The translations under genes were made by a program, and so were the position numbers. A stretch of 64,000 nt of DNA from Candidatus Chryseobacterium colombiense (GTDB taxonomy: Bacteria; Bacteroidota; Bacteroidia; Flavobacteriales; Weeksellaceae), in NCBI GenBank assembly GCA_029203185.1, contig CP119310.1:1364001-1428000 (forward strand), in the 5' to 3' direction. Numbering within the stretch: position 1 is the stretch's first letter; the number at the start of each line of letters is the position of its first letter. The notes beneath the pieces are model-generated. The model saw only the letters and a list, made by a program, of their open reading frames with translations, had not been told where the DNA came from and ran no database searches. Shown piece by piece: positions 42,549-51,951 of the stretch.

Positions 42549-43937
42549 TCATTTGATGTTATATTTCTCAGATTTGAAACTTAATTTCTTCAATCCCTGT
42601 TGGATTTCAGGAGCATTCATGAATAATTTCCATAAAAATCCAGTTCTGTAGTTTTCAATCATCGGAGCAATAGTCCCCTGATCGATTGCCAAATATCTCG
42701 GCGTGGTCCAGTTGTTATAATTGATTGAAGTTGCATCATAAGGTCCCGCAGAACCAATAAATTCAGGTTTCTGAGTGTACATAAATCTCAGGAAATCCAT
42801 AGATTCTTTTGGTAAATACGGAAAACTGCTCAAAGCCGCCGTGGGAGTAATTACCCCACGGTCATTTTGTGGAAAGTGTGCATCATAACCTACACTTCCA
42901 TCCTCATTTCTTGAATACCCAGCTGTTAATCCCCAATAATTCGGACCATAACCTTTCCAGCCTTTTGGATTTTCAACACAATATTTATAATCGATAAGCA
43001 CCTGATTTTTATTTAAATCAAAATAATTTTTAATTAATTTATCAGATAAGTTCGTTGGGTCTAAACCAATATAAGAATATTGAGTCCAAAACAACGGTCC
43101 TCCATATTCTTCAGCCCCATTGTGCTTGACATACATCGGAAGCCCGTATTTTTCTTTATCTGAAAGATAAGTACCGTTTCTTGTCCATCCTTTGTAATAG
43201 GTTTCTGAGTCTATAGAGTAAGTGGGTGAAGATGCCGCTAAAATATAAGTAACAAGACATTCATTATAGCCCTGAAGCGGAAAATTCATTTCCCACTGAT
43301 ATTCCAGAGACCAGTGCCAGTAAAGAACTTTTTCTCCTCCTTTCGTATACCAGTTCCACTGAATACCTTTCCAAAGCTCATCACATTTTTTAGCCAGTGC
43401 TTTTTCCTCCGCATTTCCGTTTTTGAAATATTCACGAACCATCAAAATTCCTGAAGTAAGAAATGCTGTTTCCACCAAATCTCCGCCATTATCTTTTTTT
43501 CCAAACGGAACAGTCTTTCCGGTTTCTCCATTGATCCAGTGTGACCAAGCCCCTTTGTAACGGTCTGCTTTTGCAAGAAAATCCATCATAGTTGTCAATC
43601 GTTTCACCGCATCTTTTCTGGGAACAAAGCCCCGCTCAACTCCAACCAATATTGTTGCTAAACCAAATCCTGATCCTCCCGTTGTCACAACGTGTTTATC
43701 ATTATCCGGATAGATATCGTCTTCGTGATAGCGCTCTCTTCCCAACATTGAATTGGGTTCCGCATAATCCCAGAAATATTTCAAAGCATCCTTCTGAACC
43801 CTGCTCATCAGCTGTTCATCGGTAATATTGCTTTTTACAGCTTCAATTTTTGAAACCTCTTGTTTAGCATTTTGAGAATTCTTGCAGGAAAAGGCAAATA
43901 GTGATGCTGCAATGATGGGTAATAGTATCCTTTTCAT
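42549..43937 (-). CDS. GH144 endo-beta-1,2-glucanase-like lipoprotein
   Basis: 462 residues. A lipoprotein signal (FAFSC, acylated Cys at about 18) suggests membrane anchoring. The rest matches the glycoamylase/GH144 (PF10091) alpha/alpha-barrel: DALKYFWDYAEPNSMLGRER, TTGGSGFGLATILVGVERGF, then LVETAFLTSGILMVREYF, FPLQGYNECLVTYILA, and the C-terminal GPNYWGLTAGYSRN and NDRGVITPTAALSSFPYLP. Characterised GH144 members are endo-beta-1,2-glucanases. Location directly behind susD supports a glycan role. The exact linkage is known from the family, not from this protein. Confidence 0.88.
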   Translation of the reverse strand: MKRILLPIIAASLFAFSCKNSQNAKQEVSKIEAVKSNITDEQLMSRVQKDALKYFWDYAEPNSMLGRERYHEDDIYPDNDKHVVTTGGSGFGLATILVGVERGFVPRKDAVKRLTTMMDFLAKADRYKGAWSHWINGETGKTVPFGKKDNGGDLVETAFLTSGILMVREYFKNGNAEEKALAKKCDELWKGIQWNWYTKGGEKVLYWHWSLEYQWEMNFPLQGYNECLVTYILAASSPTYSIDSETYYKGWTRNGTYLSDKEKYGLPMYVKHNGAEEYGGPLFWTQYSYIGLDPTNLSDKLIKNYFDLNKNQVLIDYKYCVENPKGWKGYGPNYWGLTAGYSRNEDGSVGYDAHFPQNDRGVITPTAALSSFPYLPKESMDFLRFMYTQKPEFIGSAGPYDATSINYNNWTTPRYLAIDQGTIAPMIENYRTGFLWKLFMNAPEIQQGLKKLSFKSEKYNIK

Positions 43938-43961
43938 TGTATCATTTTTTTATTGGAATAT

Positions 43962-43992
43962 AAAAGAAGAGGAGAACTTTCATTCTCCTCTA
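43962..43992 (-). other. Hairpin in the susD-GH144 intercistronic gap
   Basis: AGAGGAGAA / TTCTCCTCT stem with a 6-base loop, followed on the minus strand by TCTTTTAT. Possible partial terminator or mRNA-stabilising structure inside the operon. Confidence 0.55.
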
Positions 43993-44009
43993 AAGTTTAT
44001 CAGTAGTTA

Positions 44010-45443
44010 TTAATAACCAGGGTTTTGAACAAAAAGTCCGTTACTTTGATTCATTGCATCTAAAGGAATTGGGAAAAGTTCATTTTTTCCTACCTTAAAC
44101 CCTTTAGGTCCTAAATAAGTAGCTGCTTGTCCTGTTCTTACTAAATCTGGAAATCTATCCATTTCCATTGCCAACTCTACTCTTCTTTCTTGCCAGATTG
44201 CATTTCTTAGAGCAGCCTGAGTTGAAGCTGTAGTATTAGGCAATTGAGCTCTTGTTCTCACTTTATTAATATTTGTAATCGCAACCGCCGTGTTTCCTAA
44301 TTCGTTTGCAGCTTCCGCATTGATTAAAAGAATATCAGCAAATCTTAAAATTCTTATATTTTGAATAGATCCATATCCACAACTGCTATTATTAAGAGCT
44401 TTTGGAACGTATACTTTCTGATTCCACATATTTCCTGCTTGAGGATCTCCTTTATGAATCAAATCTCCTTCCGGGGTTGTCTCTCCTTCTCTCAGAATCG
44501 TCAGTTCTTTTCTGATATCTCCTGGTTCAAATGCATTTTCCAACTCTGTTGTCGGAGTAAAGAACCCCCATCCAAACTGATTTCTTACTCCCTGTACTTC
44601 AGCATACTGACTTCCTGCAGATGAACCTAAAGAAGGATCACAACCACAGTTCACTTCAAATACAGATTCTGACCCAAATTCTCCAGCAGGACGGAATAAA
44701 TGATTAAAATCAGGATCAAGAGAGTACCCTAAACTGATTACCTGGTTTGAAGTCTCGTACGCTTTTTGGTAGTCTTTCATATAAAGATATACCTTTGAAA
44801 GCAATCCTAAAGCACCTCCTTTAGTTACTCTTCCAAGATCTGATGCAGGATAAGTCTGAGGTAAAACTGCAGCTGCAGCAGTAAGATCTGAAACAATAAA
44901 ATTATAAACTTCCGCTGCTGAGTTTCTTGCTTTTACATAATTTCCATCTGCAGGCAATCCATCATATATTGGAACTCCACCATAAATTCTTACCAAATTA
45001 AAATAGAAATAGGCTCTCAACATTCTAGCTTCAGCTACCAGTCTGTTTTTAAGATTTTCGTCCATTGCAATTTTAGGAACGTTGGTAATCACCTGATTTG
45101 CCCTGTTAACTGCCTGCCATTGACCAATCCAATATCCTCTTACCCCGTCATCACTTATGGTAAATGTAAAGTTGTCATAAGCATTGATAAATGATGCGTC
45201 TCCGGGATTAGATCCTTTTTCAACATCGTCGCCCGTCACTCCAAATACATACTGCGCAGGAAAACCCGAATTTTCCCAACTTCTTAAAAAACTGTAAATC
45301 GCACTAGTTGCCTGCATCGCATCATCCTGTGTTGTGAAGAAATTCGATGCATCAGTTCGTCCTTCATCCTTAATATCTACAAAATCATTGTTACAACTCA
45401 CAATCAGTGATAATATAGAAAGTGTTAAAAATATTTTTTTCAT
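44010..45443 (-). CDS. SusD/RagB-family glycan-binding lipoprotein
   Basis: 477 residues. A lipoprotein signal peptide has lipobox LIVSC. The SusD fold follows: EGRTDASNFFTTQDDAMQATSAIYSFL, QWQAVNRANQVI, AEARMLRAYFYFNLVRIYGGVP (a SusD-family hallmark), and the C-terminal IRILRFADILLINAEAANELG, WQERRVELAMEMDRFPDLVRTG. It sits at the cell surface and forms the lid of the SusC channel. It starts 10 bp behind susC, so the two are cotranscribed. Ligand inferred from the GH144 neighbour as beta-1,2-glucan. Confidence 0.95.
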   Translation of the reverse strand: MKKIFLTLSILSLIVSCNNDFVDIKDEGRTDASNFFTTQDDAMQATSAIYSFLRSWENSGFPAQYVFGVTGDDVEKGSNPGDASFINAYDNFTFTISDDGVRGYWIGQWQAVNRANQVITNVPKIAMDENLKNRLVAEARMLRAYFYFNLVRIYGGVPIYDGLPADGNYVKARNSAAEVYNFIVSDLTAAAAVLPQTYPASDLGRVTKGGALGLLSKVYLYMKDYQKAYETSNQVISLGYSLDPDFNHLFRPAGEFGSESVFEVNCGCDPSLGSSAGSQYAEVQGVRNQFGWGFFTPTTELENAFEPGDIRKELTILREGETTPEGDLIHKGDPQAGNMWNQKVYVPKALNNSSCGYGSIQNIRILRFADILLINAEAANELGNTAVAITNINKVRTRAQLPNTTASTQAALRNAIWQERRVELAMEMDRFPDLVRTGQAATYLGPKGFKVGKNELFPIPLDAMNQSNGLFVQNPGY

Positions 45444-45453
45444 GATCTTTTAA

Positions 45454-48273
45454 TTAAAATGTTAAGTTCATACCAAATGTATAAATTGCAGAAATCGGAT
45501 AAATATTATTATCAATTCCCATCTGTACTCTATCCGTATTTGTAATTTCTGGTGAGAAACCATGATACTTAAAGCTAGTCCACGGGTTCTGTGCACTTAC
45601 ATATAATCTTAGCTTTGTAATTGACAGAGCATTTGCAAAAGCTTTTGGTAAATTATACCCAACCTGAATATTTCTGATTCTGATATAACTACCATCCTCT
45701 ACGTAGAAGCTGTTAGGTAAAATAATTGATTGATTAGAAGTAATCATAGAATTCGTATTGGAAGTACCCGCTCCATGCCATCTGCTATTATACATATCTA
45801 AATCCCACGTTTCATTTCCATAACGTTGTTCACGATTGTAGTTGTAAATTTTATTACCAAATACACCTTGGAAGTCAATACCAATATCAAACGAATAAAC
45901 ATTAAAATTAACACCAAAACCATAAGTCCCCTTAGGAATTGGACTTCCTAAGAATGTTTTATCTCTAGAATCAATAATTCCGTTACCGTCCTGATCAGCA
46001 AATTTAAACCATCCTGCTTTTGCTCCACTCTGCCCTGATGCAGCCGCTTCTGCGTCTGTTTGGAAAACACCTGCAACCTGATAGCCATAATAAGAACCAA
46101 CCGCCTGACCTTCTTGTAATCTTACAATAGAATTTCCGAATAAACTAGCTCCTGTTTCCAAATATGAACCACCATATACTGATGTAATCTTGTTTTTAAG
46201 CGTCGTAAAATTACCATATACTCCAAAACTAATGTTTTCATTAATTTTTGTATTGTAATTCGCGGAAATTTCAAAACCTCTGTTATTAAAAGAATAGGCA
46301 TTCGTATAAAAACTATTCCAGTTACTTGCTCCAGATACGGTTCCTTGAGTTACAGCATACACTACATTTTTAGAATCTTTATCATAATAAGCTGCATCAA
46401 TTTTAAGCTTATTATTCAATAATGCCATCTCTAAACCTACATCTTTTCCAGTTGTTGTTTCCCAACCAATACTAGGATTAATGAACTCTGTGATAGTTTG
46501 AGCTGGATAGCCAACATTTCCAAAATACGCACCACTTCCAATAATAGTTGTATTTGAATTAAATTTTCTTGTTACATTAGGATTTCCTAATTCACCATAA
46601 CTAGCTCTCAGTTTTAGTAAATTGAAGACGTTTTGATTACTCATAAAATCTTCTTTAGATATTACCCAACCAGCACTTATTGCAGGAAATACTTTAGCCC
46701 TGTCTACACTAATTTGAGAACTCGCATCTCGACGTATAGAGGCATTAACTAAATACTTACCTTTATAATCATAGTTAAGTCTTCCGAAGAAAGATTCAAT
46801 TCTCTGCTGATCTTGCTCTACACTTAAATCTGATCTATCTACACCATCAACATGAAAAATATCTGTTCCGTTTGAAATACTTAAAGAGCCATTTGTTCCA
46901 TCATACTTAACACCTCTTGAAGACCAATAATCTTGTGAAAGCGAAGTTCTTGTTCTTGAGAAACCTCCAAGAATATCAAAATTATGATTGCCAAAACTCT
47001 TTTTCCAGTTAATTGTATTATCCCAAACGTAATTTCTGTTTCTGTAATTTCTCGTAACTAAAGTCGAAGGCACCTGATTAGCAACAGGAACATAAGTAAG
47101 CGTTGGAGTATACTCATATTGACTAGGGCTATAGTTATCACTTGAATAACTGATTCTAAATGTGAAATCTTTCAAAAATTTCAATTCTCCCCAAACATTA
47201 TTAAGCAATCTTTCTTCTCTTTTTTGAGAACGGTAAAGATCCAACTGTGCTCTTGGATTCACTATAGAATATCCATTAAAATACTGATAGTCTCCTGTAG
47301 CAGGATTCATTGTTGAAAATATTGGTGGAGCAATAAATGCTGTCAACAAAGGATTCTGTGCAATATCAGTACGCATTTTGGAAAAACTGAAATTATCTCC
47401 AATTGTAATATTATCAGTTATTTTATAGCTAAGATTTAATTTAGTATTAAATCTATTAAAACCACTTCCGGAATTTATTCCCTGCCCTGCAGCAAGATTT
47501 CCTTCATCCTGAAGATACCCTACACTAGCATAATAGTTCAGTTTTTTCCAACTTCCTGTTGCAGAGAAATCATTAGAGTTTATTATGCTTGTTCGTAAAA
47601 TCTCTTTGTACCAATCCGTATCTGCCGGAAAATCTGCCCTTGAAATAGAACCTGCACTAGAACCATTATCATTCATCAGCTTTTCATTATACAACTCTAT
47701 ATACTGATCAGAATTAACCATTTTAGGTACATTCGTAACTTTTTTTATTCCTATATAAGAATTAAAACTGTAAGAAGGTTTTCCTTTTCCGGTTTTAGTT
47801 TTAATGATTACAGCTCCGTTAGCAGCCTGAGCTCCAAAAATAGCTAAAGACGAAGGATCTTTCAAAATACTCATTGATTCTATATCCTGAGAATTAAGAT
47901 AAGAAATATCAGTCGTAATCATTCCATCTACAATGAATACCGTATTTCCTGTTAAAGAGCCGACACCTCTAATATCTATTCTTGGAGAACTTCCCGGGGT
48001 CCCCGAGTTCGTAATGTTTACCCCTGCCAATTTTCCTTGGATAGAACTAATTGGATTAGCATTAGGCTTGTCTGCAAGATCTTTTGCAGAAACAGTACCA
48101 ATACTTCCGGTAACATTTTCTTTTTTCTGAGATCCATAACCAATGAGTACCACTTCCTCAATTTTCTGTTCCTTAGTTACAGAATCTTTTTTAGGAGCAA
48201 CCTGCGCATTGACATTCATACCAAAGTATAGAACAGCAATGAGACATGAATACTTTAAATCACGTTGTTTCAT
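45454..48273 (-). CDS. SusC/RagA-family TonB-dependent outer-membrane transporter
   Basis: 939 residues from the ATG at 48273 (MKQRDLKYSCLIAVLY, signal peptide to NAQ). A longer frame adds nine residues. A TonB-box-like EEVVLIGYG is directly followed by the plug (GSIGTVSAKDL, RIDIRGVGSLTGNTVFIVDG, SILKDPSSLAIFGAQAANGAVIIKTK), then the 22-strand barrel ending FGMNLTF. It lacks the N-terminal carboxypeptidase-regulatory-like domain of many SusC proteins. It imports oligosaccharides with SusD. The first gene of the five-gene locus. Confidence 0.95.
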   Translation of the reverse strand: MKQRDLKYSCLIAVLYFGMNVNAQVAPKKDSVTKEQKIEEVVLIGYGSQKKENVTGSIGTVSAKDLADKPNANPISSIQGKLAGVNITNSGTPGSSPRIDIRGVGSLTGNTVFIVDGMITTDISYLNSQDIESMSILKDPSSLAIFGAQAANGAVIIKTKTGKGKPSYSFNSYIGIKKVTNVPKMVNSDQYIELYNEKLMNDNGSSAGSISRADFPADTDWYKEILRTSIINSNDFSATGSWKKLNYYASVGYLQDEGNLAAGQGINSGSGFNRFNTKLNLSYKITDNITIGDNFSFSKMRTDIAQNPLLTAFIAPPIFSTMNPATGDYQYFNGYSIVNPRAQLDLYRSQKREERLLNNVWGELKFLKDFTFRISYSSDNYSPSQYEYTPTLTYVPVANQVPSTLVTRNYRNRNYVWDNTINWKKSFGNHNFDILGGFSRTRTSLSQDYWSSRGVKYDGTNGSLSISNGTDIFHVDGVDRSDLSVEQDQQRIESFFGRLNYDYKGKYLVNASIRRDASSQISVDRAKVFPAISAGWVISKEDFMSNQNVFNLLKLRASYGELGNPNVTRKFNSNTTIIGSGAYFGNVGYPAQTITEFINPSIGWETTTGKDVGLEMALLNNKLKIDAAYYDKDSKNVVYAVTQGTVSGASNWNSFYTNAYSFNNRGFEISANYNTKINENISFGVYGNFTTLKNKITSVYGGSYLETGASLFGNSIVRLQEGQAVGSYYGYQVAGVFQTDAEAAASGQSGAKAGWFKFADQDGNGIIDSRDKTFLGSPIPKGTYGFGVNFNVYSFDIGIDFQGVFGNKIYNYNREQRYGNETWDLDMYNSRWHGAGTSNTNSMITSNQSIILPNSFYVEDGSYIRIRNIQVGYNLPKAFANALSITKLRLYVSAQNPWTSFKYHGFSPEITNTDRVQMGIDNNIYPISAIYTFGMNLTF

Positions 48274-48372
48274 ATAGTTTAATTTTATTCGTACAATCAA
48301 GTCAGGATAAAAACTTTTCAGTTTTTATGGTCTTTTATGGGAAAATCTTTATTCTCAAAAAAAGACATTAGT

Positions 48373-48380
48373 CAAAAGTA
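48373..48380 (-). promoter_or_regulatory. Candidate -7 element of the susC operon
   Basis: TACTTTTG on the minus strand (plus CAAAAGTA), about 100 bases before the susC ATG; a TTG lies 15 bases further upstream (48398-48396). The divergent gap 48274-48686 is very AT-rich and otherwise empty. Confidence 0.4.
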
Positions 48381-48638
48381 AAAAAATATCCTAAACAATG
48401 TTAAAGTTACTTAAAAAATAATATTAAATGACATTAAATGAATAAAAAATCAAAAAAAATATTAAATAACTGAAATTGTCACAATAAAAAATAAATATAA
48501 TTAAATTATTCATACCAACAAAAACCTTCAAAAATCATAAAAAACACCAAAAAACAGCTATCAATGCTTCGTTTTAAAGCTTTAAGATTTTTTTTGTGTT
48601 GGAAAGGGAATAAATACTGTTATTTTTCGTTAAATCTT

Positions 48639-48646
48639 TACCTTTG
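48639..48646 (+). promoter_or_regulatory. Candidate -7 element of the DUF4197 gene
   Basis: TACCTTTG, ending 40 bases before the ATG at 48687. Confidence 0.5.
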
Positions 48647-48686
48647 GTTCGGTATTTGAAACCATTAAGAATAATTATCAAGATTC

Positions 48687-49364
48687 ATGAAAAAGTACAT
48701 TATTGCCGCAAGTTTAATAATAGGAACAGGAGCCATCATATCATCGATTACTCATTCCTGCACTTCCTTAGCGACAAGCGATTTAGGATTATCGGTCATC
48801 AGAAATATTTTATTAAACGGTATCGACAAAGGAGCACAAGTCTACGGAAACAGAGAGGCTTTTCTTCAAAATAACCTTGTAGATAAAGCTTTACCTAAAG
48901 AGTTAAGAGATATTAATTCAACGCTGGAAAAAATAGCACCCTCTTTGGTAAAAAAAGAAAGAGAATATATTGCTGATGCTGCCGTATACACAGTAAACAT
49001 CTCGAAACCCATTCTTCAAAATGCTGTTCACAGCTTAAATGCTCAGGATGTTACAAGAATTATTCAGGGAGAGAAAGGCACAGCAACTCTTATTTTAAAG
49101 GAAAAAACCTCCCAACAACTTATTGCTGCTATTTCTCCCAAAGTAGAGGAAGAGCTTAACAAGTACGGAATAGTAAAAACCATTAATACAGCTTTATCCG
49201 GAAGTAATCTTCTGGGAAGCCTATTAGGAGGAAATCAATCCAACGTAAATGCCGGCGGATTGAGTACATTAGCTTCAGAGCAATTGGTAAACGGAATTTT
49301 TAATATTATTGAAGATTATGAAATCCAAAACTCCAAATCGCTTTTAGGTCCGCTTGGTAAATAG
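48687..49364 (+). CDS. DUF4197 family exported protein
   Basis: 225 residues. A hydrophobic leader (MKKYIIAASLIIGTGAIISS) is followed by a Cys at 25 that may be acylated, though the lipobox is weak. DUF4197 features are visible: a helical body, PLPKELRD-like segment (DKALPKELRDINSTLEKI), INISKPI-like VNISKPILQNAV, and ARDA-type DVTRIIQGEKGTATLILKEKT. Family members are periplasmic or lipid-anchored and of unknown function. Transcribed divergently from susC, but no functional tie is evident. Probably cotranscribed with the DUF493 gene 41 bp downstream. Confidence 0.75.
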   Translation: MKKYIIAASLIIGTGAIISSITHSCTSLATSDLGLSVIRNILLNGIDKGAQVYGNREAFLQNNLVDKALPKELRDINSTLEKIAPSLVKKEREYIADAAVYTVNISKPILQNAVHSLNAQDVTRIIQGEKGTATLILKEKTSQQLIAAISPKVEEELNKYGIVKTINTALSGSNLLGSLLGGNQSNVNAGGLSTLASEQLVNGIFNIIEDYEIQNSKSLLGPLGK

Positions 49365-49405
49365 GAAAAAAATTGCTATATTTATATATAACTTTATAAT
49401 TGCAG

Positions 49406-49711
49406 ATGGATATATTACAAGGAAATCAACATGCAAGCCCAGAGGATTTTTACAAATCTCTAAAGGCTAAACTGGAAGATCACCACGATTTTCCGGAAGA
49501 TTATTTATTCAAATTTATCATTCCTACAGATCAGTCGAAACTTACCGAAATATACAAGGTTTTCGACGGCATTAAATTTACACTAGGGAACCGTGAAAGT
49601 AAAAACGGAAAATACACAGCCTGCAATATCAATGCATTTGTTTTAGATGCTAATCAGGTAGTTGCGATCTACCAAGAGGTTGCGAAAATAGAAGGAGTAA
49701 TCTTATTATAA
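49406..49711 (+). CDS. DUF493 (YbeD-like) family protein
   Basis: 101 residues from the ATG at 49406; the preceding in-frame TTG at 49400 is a less likely start. EDFYKSLKAKLEDHHDFPEDYLFKF, then RESKNGKYTACNINAFVLDANQVV and IYQEVAKIEGVILL match the small ferredoxin-like DUF493/YbeD fold (PF04359), thought to have a regulatory, ACT-like role. No direct function is known. It ends just before a bidirectional terminator. Confidence 0.85.
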   Translation: MDILQGNQHASPEDFYKSLKAKLEDHHDFPEDYLFKFIIPTDQSKLTEIYKVFDGIKFTLGNRESKNGKYTACNINAFVLDANQVVAIYQEVAKIEGVILL

Positions 49712-49712
49712 T

Positions 49713-49745
49713 AAAAAGTCAGCGGAAATGCTGACTTTTATTTTT
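49713..49745. terminator. Bidirectional terminator
   Basis: AAAAGTCAGC / GCTGACTTTT stem with loop GGAAAT, between converging DUF493 and ArsC-like genes. Confidence 0.9.
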
Positions 49746-49764
49746 TTGATATGATAAAATTAAA

Positions 49765-50115
49765 TTATTTATTTCCTACGAAGCTTTTCACATTTTCAAA
49801 AGGCCTTCCCATGATTGCTTCAGAACCTTTTATCAAGATAGGGCGCTGAATGAGAGACGGATTTTTTGACAAAACTTCAATCCAGGCTTCATCTGTAAGC
49901 GGCTTACCCACGAAGTTATCCGTATACAACTTATCTGTTGCCCGTATAATATAAGAAACATCTTTCCCCAGCTTCTTCAAAACTGTTTTTATTTCTAAAA
50001 TACTTAAAGGATCTTTGATAATATCAATGATTTCAAACGGGATATTATTCTGCATCAAATATTCTAATGCTTGGTTTGATTTTGAACAGTTTCCGTTATG
50101 CAGAATTTTAATCAT
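49765..50115 (-). CDS. ArsC-family (arsenate reductase-like) glutaredoxin-fold protein
   Basis: 116 residues. The thioredoxin-fold N-terminus ILHNGNCSKSNQALEYL bears the single active-site Cys, and NPSLIQRPILI contains the Arg-Pro of the ArsC active site. Similar to E. coli ArsC/YfgD. It may reduce arsenate with glutathione-like thiols or have another redox role; no ars operon surrounds it. The next gene upstream on the same strand, 26 bp away, is a deoxynucleoside kinase. Confidence 0.85.
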   Translation of the reverse strand: MIKILHNGNCSKSNQALEYLMQNNIPFEIIDIIKDPLSILEIKTVLKKLGKDVSYIIRATDKLYTDNFVGKPLTDEAWIEVLSKNPSLIQRPILIKGSEAIMGRPFENVKSFVGNK

Positions 50116-50141
50116 CTTTCTGTTTTATGATATTATTTTTT

Positions 50142-50756
50142 TTAAAACAAGCCATTCAGTTCAGCCTCTATTTTTTCTAAAATAAAGCCGAAATCTTCAG
50201 GTTTTTCAACAAAATCCAGATCATCAACTTCTATGATTAGAAGTTTTCCTTCTGTATAATTGGAAATCCATTTTTCATATTTTTGATTCAGTTTAGATAA
50301 ATATTCTATACTGATGGATGCTTCATACTCCCTTCCTCTTTTATAAATCTTTTTTACCAGATTCGGAACATCGGATTTTAGATAAATCAACAGATCCGGA
50401 GCAGAAACAAAAGATTTCATCAGATTGAATACGGAAGCATAATTATTGAAATCCCTATCTGAAAGAAGATTCATATCGTTCAGGTTTTCCGCAAAAATAT
50501 GAGCATCCTCATAGATCGTGCGATCCTGAATAATATTTTTTCCGCTTTCTCTGATTTCTTTTACCTGACGGAATCTACTTCCCAGAAAATAAATCTGCAA
50601 AGCAAAACTCCATTTGCTCATATCGGCATAAAAATCTTCCAAATAAGGGTTATGATCTACATCCTCAAACTGAGCATCCCAACCGTAATGTTTAGACAAC
50701 ATTGTAGTTAAAGTCGTTTTTCCCGCTCCAATATTTCCTGTAACTGCAATATGCAT
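50142..50756 (-). CDS. Deoxynucleoside kinase (dGK/dAK family)
   Basis: 204 residues. P-loop GNIGAGKTTL at 7-16, a catalytic ED pair region (FEDVDHNPYLEDFY), then SKWSFALQIYFLGSRF and the DRT/DRS motif QDRTIYEDAHIFA. The LID region is KRGREYEASISIEYL. The enzyme phosphorylates deoxynucleosides for salvage; the ERGR-like KRGRE and overall length fit deoxyadenosine/deoxyguanosine kinases. Directly follows the secreted-protein gene upstream by 24 bp. Confidence 0.92.
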   Translation of the reverse strand: MHIAVTGNIGAGKTTLTTMLSKHYGWDAQFEDVDHNPYLEDFYADMSKWSFALQIYFLGSRFRQVKEIRESGKNIIQDRTIYEDAHIFAENLNDMNLLSDRDFNNYASVFNLMKSFVSAPDLLIYLKSDVPNLVKKIYKRGREYEASISIEYLSKLNQKYEKWISNYTEGKLLIIEVDDLDFVEKPEDFGFILEKIEAELNGLF

Positions 50757-50780
50757 CCTTGTATCGTATTTAACTGATGA

Positions 50781-51698
50781 TTATAAATTATCTACTCCTA
50801 ATGACTGAACCTGCGAAACCTCTTCCATAAGCTTGATTAAATCCGGCTGTTCTTTTTTCTCTTTATGTTCCTCCGGATTTTCATTTTTCTTTGGAGTTGT
50901 TTCCGGTTCTGCCGGAGGTTTGGTTTCCTTGTTATTTTCAAGGGTGTAAAGATAAAGTTTGTTGGCTTTGATTTCAAAATAAGCAAGCGTGTTTTTATCC
51001 ACAATTTGCGCATCAGGATCATTGAAAATCTTAACCAATTCTTTACCCGGAATATATCTTAAAATCGTATTTTTAGTGATTATTAAGATCATATCATTTT
51101 CTCTTCTGAAACGTTTCCCGTTTTCTACCTCAGCCTCAAAAAGCTTTTCAAATTTCAGACTAAATACCCTAAATTGCTTTTTGGTCAGGATATAGACCTT
51201 ATTATCATATACTAAAAGATCAATAAGGTCGTCAAAATTAGCATCAAAAGGATAAGAATTGATCATCGTCTCGTTTCTGAAGTTGTATTGAATAAGACGC
51301 TTCATACTTTCGTCCATCAGCCAGATCTGCTGTAAATCTTCTGCGTAGGCATATTTTATAAAGCTGAATTTCTGCTTAAAATCTACCCGCTGTATTTCGT
51401 TTAAGTTCTGATCTACAAATTTCAGCTCCTGAGCGTTTTCAGAAAACAGAGCCACACTCAAAGGATTCTGGACATTTTGGGGTTTAAAAGGTACAGTAAG
51501 CATCATTTTTCCGATCTGCTTTCCGGTAGAATCGTATTTTGTAAAACTGAAGTCTTTATTCTTATAAATATACAGGTTACCATAATCATCAGCCAGCATA
51601 TCTCCTGCTTCCTTAAGCTTAAGACTATCTAAAGGAAGAGTCTTCTGTGCAGACAATGAACAGAAAAAGAAAAATAATATAATTTGTAAAAACTTCAC
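50781..51698 (-). CDS. Secreted beta-propeller-like protein, function unknown
   Basis: 305 residues. Signal peptide to about 17 (CSLSAQ). The middle shows repeated short beta-strand blocks typical of a propeller or periplasmic sensor: DYGNLYIYKNKDFSFTKYDS, QQIWLMDESMKRLIQYN, VYDNKVYILTKKQFRVFS, and a Pro/Glu/Lys-rich linker (KPPAEPETTPKKNENPEEH) before a short helical tail. I do not recognise the family. It is upstream of the kinase on the same strand and may be cotranscribed. Confidence 0.65.
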   Translation of the reverse strand: MKFLQIILFFFFCSLSAQKTLPLDSLKLKEAGDMLADDYGNLYIYKNKDFSFTKYDSTGKQIGKMMLTVPFKPQNVQNPLSVALFSENAQELKFVDQNLNEIQRVDFKQKFSFIKYAYAEDLQQIWLMDESMKRLIQYNFRNETMINSYPFDANFDDLIDLLVYDNKVYILTKKQFRVFSLKFEKLFEAEVENGKRFRRENDMILIITKNTILRYIPGKELVKIFNDPDAQIVDKNTLAYFEIKANKLYLYTLENNKETKPPAEPETTPKKNENPEEHKEKKEQPDLIKLMEEVSQVQSLGVDNL

Positions 51699-51902
51699 TC
51701 AGTTTTTTTATACGGTCAATATACTAAAAAAACACAACTCAAAAGATTGTCAAAGGTAATGGAATCATTTTTAAAATGACTATTTCAGCGGAATCATTTT
51801 ATACTAATTTTTGATGGCTACTTCATAGATTACGGAACAGAATCAACAGGTTCTTTTCATTGAATTTTTAATCTTGTCCAAAAATAGGATTTTTCTATTA
51901 TA

Positions 51903-51932
51903 AAAAAAGCGCTCCATAGGAACGCTATATTT
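51903..51932 (-). terminator. Terminator of the glutaminyl cyclase gene
   Basis: On the minus strand AGCGTTCC, loop TAT, GGAGCGCT (one G-U pair), then seven T. Confidence 0.75.
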
Positions 51933-51951
51933 ATGTTTAGGAGATCACCGA

